A stretch of 13,054 bases of DNA from Moraxellaceae bacterium. Lineage in GTDB: Bacteria; Pseudomonadota; Gammaproteobacteria; Pseudomonadales; Moraxellaceae. The stretch spans positions 1-13,054 of the forward strand of contig JACMMY010000093.1 in assembly GCA_014378805.1 (NCBI GenBank), read 5' to 3'. Made by a program: the position numbers and the translations under genes. The number at the start of each line of letters is the position of its first letter. The first letter of the stretch is position 1. Below, piece by piece: positions 5,527 to 11,744 of this stretch. Under the pieces are notes generated by a model, which searched no databases, had not been told where the DNA came from, and saw only the letters and a program-made list of their open reading frames with translations.

Positions 5527-8511
5527 TCAAACTAAAATTTCGCGTTTTCCATTCGACTGCATTGCACTCACAATTCCTGCAGCTTCCATCGTATCGACAA
5601 TGCGTGCCGCGCGGTTGTAACCAAGTGAAAACTTACGCTGAATCGCAGATGCCGACACTTTCCGTGTTTCCATGATAAAAGCCAATACCTCATCATAAAC
5701 AGGATCACGCTCTGGATCGCTATCCGAAGACTCATAACCCCCCCCTTTACTTGGCGCGTCTTCGTCAAATGCATTCAAAATATCATCCACATAATCTGGA
5801 CTACCACGCTCACGCCATGCGTCACACACACGGTTCACTTCATCGTCACTGATGAAGGCACCATGTACACGCTCAGGTTCGTTTTTGCCCGGAGCAAGAA
5901 ATAGCATGTCGCCATGACCGAGTAAATACTCCGCCCCGCCCTCATCCAAGATCGTACGCGAATCGACTTTACTGTTCACCCGTAATGCCGCACGTGTGGG
6001 GATATTCGCCTTAATCAAGCCTGTGATCACGTCCACAGATGGACGCTGAGTTGCTAAGATTAAGTGAATACCTGCCGCACGAGATTTCTGCGCTAAACGC
6101 TGAATCAGTTCCTCTGCCTTTTTGCCGACCTGCATGATCATATCGGCGAATTCATCAGCGACAACCACGATCATCGGCATCGTTTTCAGGCGAGGTGCGC
6201 GCTGCTGTAATGCACTGTCATCTGGACGCCATAGCGGATCGTACAACTCCTCACCGCGATCAGTCGCTTCGGTCACTTTCTGGTTATATGCCTCAAGGTT
6301 ACGCACTTTCATGTACGCAAGAAGTTTATAACGACGCTCCATCTCTCCGACTGACCAATTCAGCGAACTTGCTGCGTCTTTCATATCCGTAACGACAGGC
6401 GTGAGAAGATGCGGAATATCATTATAATTTGAGAGTTCTAGTTGCTTCGGATCAATCAAAATCAGGCGTAATTGTGACGGCGTGTACTTGAGCAACATCG
6501 ACAACAGCATCGCATTAATCGCAACGGATTTACCCGAACCAGTTGTCCCTGCCACGAGCATGTGTGGCGCTTTAGCCAAATCAGTTAAGACTGGACGACC
6601 TGCAATGTCTTTGCCCATTGCCATGCTAATCAAGCCTTTCGGATCGCGGTAAGCAGCCGTCTCGACCAACTCAATCAAGCGAACCATTTCACGATTAGAG
6701 TTTGGTACTTCGATACCAATATACGGCTTGCCCGGAATCACCTCAACCACACGCACTGACGCCATTGATAATGAGCGCGCCAAATCACGCGCAATATTAG
6801 TCACTTTAGATGCCTTCACACCGGGTGCGAGTTCTAATTCAAAACGTGTTACTACTGGACCAGGTTGCGCTTCAATCACTTGAGCAACAACAGCAAACTC
6901 TTTTAGTTTAATTTCCAACAAACGCGATAAACGCTCAAGCTGTTCGGGTGAATAACTCACTTTTCGCTTAGGATCAGGCAAGTCCAGTAAATCTAAACTG
7001 GGTAACGGACTTAAATCAGCACGATGTAACACCGTTTGCATCGCGCGCGACATTGGACGTCCCATGGCGTCGGTCAATGGTGCATCCCAGTCATCAGCCT
7101 TCGCAACTAGATTAGTTGTCGTTGCTGTATCAGTCAGCGCAGGTAAAGTTGGTGTGATCGCTTCCGAAATAGAGGTCGCTCTATTGGAAGTAAGACCGTT
7201 AGACTCAAGCTCAGCTATTTTACCAACTTGTTGATAGGGTTCTGAAATACTGTGAAATTGTTCAGTTGGAGAATGAACAACAGGTTGTGAAATGGCAGGT
7301 TGTTCAACGACAATTTCAGCCAGCGCATCATCAAAAGTATGATCCGTATTGTCTTGCTCAAAAACCTGATCTTGTACAGAAATATCATCAATTTCAAAAA
7401 CGGGGGCTTGTTCGAAAGTATGATCGTATGCAGAAATAATGCTCTCCGAATGATCATATGCTTCCAAAGCTAACGGTTTAATTTGTTCAACCACTTGATG
7501 CTCAGGAATTACATCTAGAGCACGATGAAAGAAATCATCTTCCCAATCAAACGTTGGAGCAACACGCGTTGCTACGGATGCAACGGCAGTGGATGCAACG
7601 AAATGAGCAGCATGTTCTTGTTTAAATGGATTCGATTCCGAAGGATGCAATACAGCAAGATCCGATTCAACATCGGTGACAGCCTCAGCCATGACAGACG
7701 CAAATGATTCGGCTTCATTTAATTTTGTAGAAATAGAATCTGGCATTGAGACTTGTTTTTCTAATGTCATTTCTGAACTTAAGTTCGATTGCACAATCTC
7801 AATCGGTGAAATGTCATTCGTAGTCTGTGTATCATTAAGCTCGGCACTTGCAGTAGCAATTGGTTTTACAACCGTTCCAGAAAACAACGAATGACGAGTT
7901 CGATGTTCTTGAGCATCCTCTTTTTCGGGTTGATTGCGATAAAACAACTCTCTCAATAGTAGTGGAATCTCACCCACTACATCAAATGTTTTACTCCACA
8001 CCACACCAAATGAAAAGGTAAAAATCACCAAGAACAAAGCAACAAGGACTATTGATACAACCGCCAACGGCATCAATGCCAGCAAATGCTGAGACATCTC
8101 GAAACCGAGAATACCGCCTGCCGCATTCTGTAACGTATCTGAAGATTCAACACCATGCAGACCGAACAGCGTCGACACAATGACGAGCATAAATAGCTCA
8201 CCTGCATAACGAAATGGACGCTGAACAAAACTATGTGGATACCACAATTGCACCGCTTCAAGTAGAATCAAAAACGGCAAAAACATCGCCGCACGACCCA
8301 GAAAGCCATGCAGTAAATCCGCCATCCACGCGCCAGCGATTCCACTCGCATTGGTGACGCGCTGGGTATCACTCGACAAGTGCGTCCAGCCCGGATCAAA
8401 GGGCGTATAGGTAATCGTTGCGACTAGCGAATATGTACCGATAATCACCAAAAACAAGGTGATAAGCACCCGATGTGCACGTGCGTCCGTCAAAGTCGTT
8501 GCATTCAACAT
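5527..8511 (-). CDS. ftsK: DNA translocase FtsK
   Basis: A full-length 994-residue FtsK, the septum-anchored ATPase that pumps chromosome termini through the closing division site and activates XerCD recombination at dif. Residues 1-185 hold membrane segments (about 14-34, 68-90, 103-120, 143-172), typical of the divisome anchor. Residues about 185-510 are a low-complexity linker rich in Glu, Gln, Ser and Thr. Residues about 515-925 are the RecA-like motor, with Walker A GTTGSGKS at 655-662 and Walker B IVVVADEFAD at 781-790, plus conserved LRLILIDPKQLELS and HLILATQRPSVDVITG. Residues about 937-994 are the gamma winged-helix domain that reads KOPS and contacts XerD (SASAIQRKFSLGYNRAARIVDTMEAAGIV). 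All key residues look intact. The start has only a distant AGGG (11 bases), so translation may be modest. Nothing suggests an operon with either neighbour. Confidence 0.97.
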   Translation of the reverse strand: MLNATTLTDARAHRVLITLFLVIIGTYSLVATITYTPFDPGWTHLSSDTQRVTNASGIAGAWMADLLHGFLGRAAMFLPFLILLEAVQLWYPHSFVQRPFRYAGELFMLVIVSTLFGLHGVESSDTLQNAAGGILGFEMSQHLLALMPLAVVSIVLVALFLVIFTFSFGVVWSKTFDVVGEIPLLLRELFYRNQPEKEDAQEHRTRHSLFSGTVVKPIATASAELNDTQTTNDISPIEIVQSNLSSEMTLEKQVSMPDSISTKLNEAESFASVMAEAVTDVESDLAVLHPSESNPFKQEHAAHFVASTAVASVATRVAPTFDWEDDFFHRALDVIPEHQVVEQIKPLALEAYDHSESIISAYDHTFEQAPVFEIDDISVQDQVFEQDNTDHTFDDALAEIVVEQPAISQPVVHSPTEQFHSISEPYQQVGKIAELESNGLTSNRATSISEAITPTLPALTDTATTTNLVAKADDWDAPLTDAMGRPMSRAMQTVLHRADLSPLPSLDLLDLPDPKRKVSYSPEQLERLSRLLEIKLKEFAVVAQVIEAQPGPVVTRFELELAPGVKASKVTNIARDLARSLSMASVRVVEVIPGKPYIGIEVPNSNREMVRLIELVETAAYRDPKGLISMAMGKDIAGRPVLTDLAKAPHMLVAGTTGSGKSVAINAMLLSMLLKYTPSQLRLILIDPKQLELSNYNDIPHLLTPVVTDMKDAASSLNWSVGEMERRYKLLAYMKVRNLEAYNQKVTEATDRGEELYDPLWRPDDSALQQRAPRLKTMPMIVVVADEFADMIMQVGKKAEELIQRLAQKSRAAGIHLILATQRPSVDVITGLIKANIPTRAALRVNSKVDSRTILDEGGAEYLLGHGDMLFLAPGKNEPERVHGAFISDDEVNRVCDAWRERGSPDYVDDILNAFDEDAPSKGGGYESSDSDPERDPVYDEVLAFIMETRKVSASAIQRKFSLGYNRAARIVDTMEAAGIVSAMQSNGKREILV

Positions 8512-8676
8512 AAAAACATTTACCCTAAACCAATGCCCTGCTTAAACCCAATCAAACCGATAGTCAGACCACCGATTTGAAAAGAACTAAGCAACAACCA
8601 AACTAAATTTCCAATACAACAGTCTAAACAAAATATACTCGCGGCGCACGGCTTCCTATCTCGCTAGCCATAAAAA

Positions 8677-9609
8677 TTACGCATCAAAAAATGGTGCTTT
8701 AGCCACCGCCTGACGGTATTCCTGCTCGATCCGATCAACCAACTCCGCAGTCGGCACGATATCGTGTATCGAACCCACACCATGCCCCGCACTCCAGACA
8801 TCTTTCCACGCTTTAATGTTCTTAATTTTTACATCTTCTGCCGTGTAATGGTTTGGATCTAATCCTGCACGCACAATCGATGCTTTAAGATAATTCGCTG
8901 GCACACCTGAGAAAATCGGACTGAGCACCACATCTGCCGCTGCACTATCGATGAGGATTGTTTTATAGTCTTCGCTCGCCATTGATTCGGTCGTGGCGAT
9001 AAAACGCGTCCCGATATACGCCATATCCGCGCCTAACACTTCCAACGCACGCACTGTTTGACCATTTGAAATCGAACCACCAACAATCAGCAACCCATCC
9101 CAGAATTCACGAATTTGCGAGACAAACGCAAACGGATTCAGCGCACCCGTATGACCACCCGCACCGCCAGTTACCAGAATCAAACCATCGACTTTAGCTG
9201 CTGCCGCTTTCTGCGCATGACGTATCGATACCACATCATGAATGACTTTCCCACCCCATGCATGCGCACGCTGAACGGCTTCCGTTGGATCGCCTACAGA
9301 GGTAATTAGTACAGGTACTTTAAATTCTTCCGCAAGGGCTAATTCTTCTTCCTTACGATCATTCATCTTGTCCAAGAGAATGATATTCACCGCGTAAGGC
9401 GCGGCGTTTGGATGAGTTTTTTGGAAGGCTTGCATTTGCGTTAACCACTCACGCAAGTCTTCTAATGTTCGCGCGTTTGCTGCTGGAAATGAACCAACAA
9501 TCCCAGCATGACAACAGGCTTGAACCAACTCAAGATTGGATACCAAAAACATCGGCGCAGCGATGATTGGCAAACGTAGTGATGAACCGAAAAGTGAATG
9601 AACAGACAT
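8677..9609 (-). CDS. Nitronate monooxygenase-family flavoprotein
   Basis: A 310-residue FMN-dependent TIM-barrel protein of the nitronate monooxygenase / 2-nitropropane dioxygenase family (PF03060). Members oxidise alkyl nitronates to carbonyl compounds and nitrite; some relatives are instead NADH:quinone reductases, so the substrate is uncertain. Visible features from the ATG: LRLPIIAAPMFLVSN near the N-terminus (first strand and flavin-contact loop), VGSFPAANA, HDVVSIRHA, the glycine-rich GGAGGHTG at about 148-155 with the His at the position usual for the catalytic base, and the phosphate-binding GGSISNG (about 177-183) and GADMAYIGTRF (about 193-203). A TTG five codons upstream keeps the frame open, but the ATG at 9609 matches the family N-terminus and is preferred; its ribosome site is weak. 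It is transcribed divergently from the DUF4870-like gene. Cytoplasmic, complete, no oddities. Confidence 0.85.
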   Translation of the reverse strand: MSVHSLFGSSLRLPIIAAPMFLVSNLELVQACCHAGIVGSFPAANARTLEDLREWLTQMQAFQKTHPNAAPYAVNIILLDKMNDRKEEELALAEEFKVPVLITSVGDPTEAVQRAHAWGGKVIHDVVSIRHAQKAAAAKVDGLILVTGGAGGHTGALNPFAFVSQIREFWDGLLIVGGSISNGQTVRALEVLGADMAYIGTRFIATTESMASEDYKTILIDSAAADVVLSPIFSGVPANYLKASIVRAGLDPNHYTAEDVKIKNIKAWKDVWSAGHGVGSIHDIVPTAELVDRIEQEYRQAVAKAPFFDA

Positions 9610-9712
9610 GAATACAACTCGCAAACAGCTAAAATAAATTAACCCTAATCCTGCGTTAATTATCAGATAGTTTCAATGTTTTATTAGCAACAAAACGCAT
9701 AGAATATAACGA

Positions 9713-9732
9713 ATCAGTTTTGATAAACTGAT
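9713..9732. promoter_or_regulatory. Perfect 20-bp palindromic site upstream of membrane gene
   Basis: ATCAGTTT and AAACTGAT flank TGAT as an exact inverted repeat, ending 31 bases before the probable ATG of the DUF4870-like gene. TATAAC at 9705-9710 just upstream could be a -10 box, which would put the palindrome at the transcription start. It is a candidate repressor site or 5' leader hairpin. No regulator was recognised next to it. Confidence 0.35.
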
Positions 9733-9763
9733 AACAAAATTAAATATGCATAACGAGCCAATT

Positions 9764-10111
9764 ATGGAAAACGCACCTCTCACCGACGAAAAGCTTAAAC
9801 AAGCCAAAAACCTCACCATGATTATTTACGGACTTTATGCGGCTTCGTTTATTGTCGGCATTACTTGCATTGTTGCAATCATCGTGAATTTCATTAAAAA
9901 AAATGACGTGGCGGGTACATGGTTAGAGAGTCATTTCCGTTGGCAGATCAGAACGTTTTGGTTTAGCGTGCTTTGGACAATCATTGGCTTCATTACTTTT
10001 ATCATTGCAATCGGTTGGTTCATCCTTGCAGCAAACTGTATTTGGTTTATTTACCGACTCGTTAAAGGCTTTATCAATCTCAATGATAATAAACCGATGT
10101 ATGCGGATTAA
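9764..10111 (+). CDS. DUF4870-like small membrane protein
   Basis: A 115-residue inner-membrane protein with two long hydrophobic regions, about residues 18-43 (MIIYGLYAASFIVGITCIVAIIV) and 64-100 (FWFSVLWTIIGFITFIIAIGWFILAANCIWFIYRL), giving about three membrane passes. Between them lies AGTWLESHFRWQIRTFW, and the C-terminus has VKGFINLNDNKPM. This layout is typical of small uncharacterised proteobacterial membrane proteins related to DUF4870 (Tic20-like). No function is known. I prefer the ATG at 9764 because GAG lies six bases upstream and relatives have short N-termini. The in-frame ATG at 9746 adds six residues and has no ribosome site. A 20-bp palindrome precedes the gene and an inverted REP pair starts 28 bases after its stop, perhaps ending the transcript. 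The neighbouring flavoprotein gene is divergent. Confidence 0.75.
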   Translation: MENAPLTDEKLKQAKNLTMIIYGLYAASFIVGITCIVAIIVNFIKKNDVAGTWLESHFRWQIRTFWFSVLWTIIGFITFIIAIGWFILAANCIWFIYRLVKGFINLNDNKPMYAD

Positions 10112-10139
10112 AGTTTAAGTTTTGAAATTATTAAAAGTC

Positions 10140-10162
10140 GTAGGCTGCGGGCTTGCCGCAGC
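10140..10162 (+). repeat. REP sequence, perfect-stem variant
   Basis: A 23-nt repeat: GTAG head (10140-10143), then a 7-bp stem GCTGCGG/CCGCAGC around the loop GCTTG. It differs from the other three copies in one base (CCGCAGC instead of CCCCAGC), which repairs the stem bulge. The 5' GTAG head is the hallmark of REPs recognised by RAYT transposases. Confidence 0.88.
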
Positions 10163-10175
10163 TTGTTACGTTGGA

Positions 10176-10198
10176 GCTGGGGCAAGCCCGCAGCCTAC
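10176..10198 (-). repeat. REP sequence, inverted partner (BIME)
   Basis: A minus-strand copy of the 23-nt REP, 13 bp from the preceding plus-strand copy. The two make a head-out inverted pair like the BIMEs of enterobacteria and pseudomonads and can fold into one long stem in RNA. Identical over 23 nt to the copies at 10487-10509 and 11074-11096 once oriented. Confidence 0.88.
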
Positions 10199-10227
10199 GT
10201 GGAATTTAATTTTTCAGGAATGTCCAC

Positions 10228-10467
10228 ATGAATCAGCTAAAACGCATCACAATCTTTATCTTGCACAACGAGTCTTCAACTGATTTTGAGTGGATGGAAA
10301 ACTGGTTAACCAAATGGAAAGGTAAAGCTAGAGTAGTAGACTACTCTACAGGCGGCTGGGAACACCTGTGGGATATAGAAGCACCTATAGAAGCCACACA
10401 AGAAATACCAACAGATTGGCTATGTGCAAGTGAATGGGCAACGCCTGAGATATTTAATAAACCATAA
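10228..10467 (+). CDS. Small conserved-looking protein of unknown function
   Basis: A 79-residue soluble protein beginning MNQLKRITIFILHNESSTDFEWMENWLTKW, with a central VVDYSTGGWEHLWDIEAP and a C-terminal DWLCASEWATPEIF. It is unusually rich in Trp (seven residues) and acidic. There is no signal peptide and no membrane segment. The start is supported by AGGA eight bases upstream. The composition and clear ribosome site argue for a real gene; I do not recognise a characterised family. It sits exactly between an inverted REP pair and the REP that bounds the RAYT unit, so it has REPs within about 30 bases on both sides. Whether it is cargo of the repeat family or a resident gene around which REPs landed cannot be decided here. 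Confidence 0.7.
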   Translation: MNQLKRITIFILHNESSTDFEWMENWLTKWKGKARVVDYSTGGWEHLWDIEAPIEATQEIPTDWLCASEWATPEIFNKP

Positions 10468-10486
10468 AAATATATTCAAAGCACAC

Positions 10487-10509
10487 GTAGGCTGCGGGCT
10501 TGCCCCAGC
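10487..10509 (+). repeat. REP sequence at downstream end of RAYT gene
   Basis: A plus-strand copy with a GTAG head and a stem GCTGCGGG/CCCCAGC that leaves one bulged C. Its last base is also the last base of the transposase TAG stop codon. It is the perfect inverse of 11074-11096. Confidence 0.9.
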
Positions 10510-11048
10510 TAAACATCCGACTCCCCAACTCCCTCAAAATCCGTCAAACCATCATTTGTCCAATTAACAGGATAAACTCCCTGTCGCACATATCGATGAA
10601 ATGTTGAATATACCCAATCCGACACTTTCAAAACATGCCCATGTTTGACAGAATTATAATGAATATAATCCATATGCCGCTGATAATCTAATTCATCACG
10701 AATCCGATGCTCCCAATAGCGTCGTTGCCAAATCCCGCGTTCTCCTTTGCTTGTTCTACTCTCATTAATAAACTCCGTCTTCGGAATTTGACATGAAAAT
10801 TGTCCCTTGAGGCAAGATATGCGTTTTGCACAATCATCATCCCCTTCGGACAAGGTCAGCATGAGATGCACATGATCAGGTAAAACCACGAGTGCATTAA
10901 GCTCAAATGGCACAGAGTGTTGCGTTCTACGATAAGCGATACGAAACTCCTCAATATGAGCAGTCAACAATTTGCTTTGCCGATCAAGCAAATTAAGGGT
11001 GATAAAATAGGTTGCACCACAGGTGCGATCACGGATATAGGTACGCAT
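10509..11048 (-). CDS. REP-associated tyrosine transposase (RAYT)
   Basis: A 179-residue single-domain HUH transposase of the Y1 / TnpA-REP family (PF01797-related), which nicks single-stranded DNA at REP hairpins and forms a covalent phosphotyrosine link. Visible in order: the N-terminal strand GATYFITLNLLDRQSKLL; the metal-binding HUH motif in VVLPDHVHLMLTL (H59 and H61); WQRRYWEHRIRDELDY (about 107-122); and the catalytic tyrosine segment HMDYIHYNSVKHG, where Y128 aligns with Tyr115 of E. coli TnpA-REP. The end, WVYSTFHRYVRQGVYPVNW, is typical of the family, followed by about 16 extra residues running into the REP. All catalytic residues are present and the frame is open, so the enzyme may be active. 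No good ribosome site precedes the ATG, suggesting low expression. It lies downstream of thrS-infC on the same strand, beyond a terminator. Confidence 0.95.
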   Translation of the reverse strand: MRTYIRDRTCGATYFITLNLLDRQSKLLTAHIEEFRIAYRRTQHSVPFELNALVVLPDHVHLMLTLSEGDDDCAKRISCLKGQFSCQIPKTEFINESRTSKGERGIWQRRYWEHRIRDELDYQRHMDYIHYNSVKHGHVLKVSDWVYSTFHRYVRQGVYPVNWTNDGLTDFEGVGESDV

Positions 11049-11073
11049 AAAGTATGTGAATCAAATGTTTGAA

Positions 11074-11096
11074 GCTGGGGCAAGCCCGCAGCCTAC
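11074..11096 (-). repeat. REP sequence upstream of RAYT gene
   Basis: A minus-strand copy lying 25 bases before the transposase ATG and identical, once inverted, to 10487-10509. Its closeness to the start means the hairpin forms in the leader of the transposase mRNA or in its promoter, where the enzyme could bind and limit its own expression. That regulatory idea is inference. Confidence 0.9.
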
Positions 11097-11136
11097 AAGA
11101 ACTTAAATATCTATTGTTATTGAAAATTATTTTTAT

Positions 11137-11168
11137 AAAAAAGCCCCACGATCACTCGTGAGGCTTTT
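11137..11168 (-). terminator. Rho-independent terminator after infC
   Basis: On the minus strand a 13-bp stem with one A-C mismatch (arms 11139-11151 and 11156-11168, 4-nt loop) is followed by a six-T run. It begins about 25 bases after the infC stop. The plus strand reads TTTTCTTTTC after the stem, so it may work in both directions. It closes the thrS-infC transcript before the RAYT unit. Confidence 0.85.
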
Positions 11169-11192
11169 CTTTTCAAGAAGCTTTCCTAAAAA

Positions 11193-11744
11193 TTACTTCT
11201 TTTTCTTCGGGCCAATCAACATGCCCATTTGCTTGCCTTCCATCTTCGGTGACTGCTCAACAATACCAATCTCTGCTACATCAGCTTCGATACGTTGTAA
11301 TTGCTTGAGACCAATTTCTTGGTGAGCCATTTCGCGACCACGGAAGCGCAAAGTAATCTTTACCTTGTCACCTTCTTCCAAGAAGCGCTCAATCGCACGG
11401 AATTTGACTTGATAGTCGCCTTCTTCCGTACCCGGACGAATCTTGATTTCCTTGACTTGGACTTGATGCTGCTTCTTGCGTGCATCTTTTTGCTTTTGCT
11501 TTAGATCAAACAAATGCTTGTTATAGTCCATGATCTTACACACTGGCGGCTCTGCATTGGCGACAATTTCAACCAAATCAAGCTGTACCGCTTCAGCTGC
11601 ACTGATTGCCTCAGCCAGAGTTACGATACCTTTCTGTTCGCCATTTTCATCGACTAACCGTACTTGTGCGGCTTCGATTTCAGTGTTAATTGCAGGACGG
11701 CTACCTTTTGCGCCCTGCGGACTGCGTGGTTCTGGTTTGTTCAC
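11193..11744 (-). CDS. infC: Translation initiation factor IF-3
   Basis: A 183-residue IF3, which binds the 30S subunit, keeps it free of 50S and checks start codon and initiator tRNA. The N-domain (about 18-88) shows PAINTEIEAAQVRLVDENGE and LDLVEIVANAEPPVCKIMDY. A Lys-rich linker helix (LKQKQKDARKKQHQVQ) joins it to the C-domain with VKEIKIRPGTEEGDYQVK, FLEEGDKVKITLRFRGREMAHQ and the basic tail GPKKKK. The start is GTG, overlapping the thrS stop as GTGA, with GGAG five bases upstream. Many enterobacterial infC genes instead use the rare AUU, which underlies autoregulation. An AUU exists here at codon 19 but has no ribosome site. Translation is probably coupled to thrS. rpmI and rplT, which usually follow, are not here. 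Confidence 0.97.
   Translation of the reverse strand: MNKPEPRSPQGAKGSRPAINTEIEAAQVRLVDENGEQKGIVTLAEAISAAEAVQLDLVEIVANAEPPVCKIMDYNKHLFDLKQKQKDARKKQHQVQVKEIKIRPGTEEGDYQVKFRAIERFLEEGDKVKITLRFRGREMAHQEIGLKQLQRIEADVAEIGIVEQSPKMEGKQMGMLIGPKKKK

Larger units (their letters stand above)
10487..11096 (-). mobile_element. REPtron: RAYT gene between inverted REPs
   Basis: A 610-bp unit formed by the transposase gene and two flanking 23-nt REPs in perfect inverted orientation, GTAG heads outward. This arrangement is known for REP-associated tyrosine transposases, which are thought to spread short REP/BIME sequences while seldom moving their own gene. No target-site duplication was seen at the outer edges. 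Confidence 0.85.

Noticed and set aside
7000..7960. Repetitive acidic stretch in FtsK as a foreign insertion
   Set aside because: A long, poorly conserved low-complexity linker between anchor and motor is normal for FtsK, and the frame is intact.
8677..9624. TTG start for the flavoprotein at 9624
   Set aside because: The ATG five codons later matches the family N-terminus, and the extra residues MRVVF have no support.
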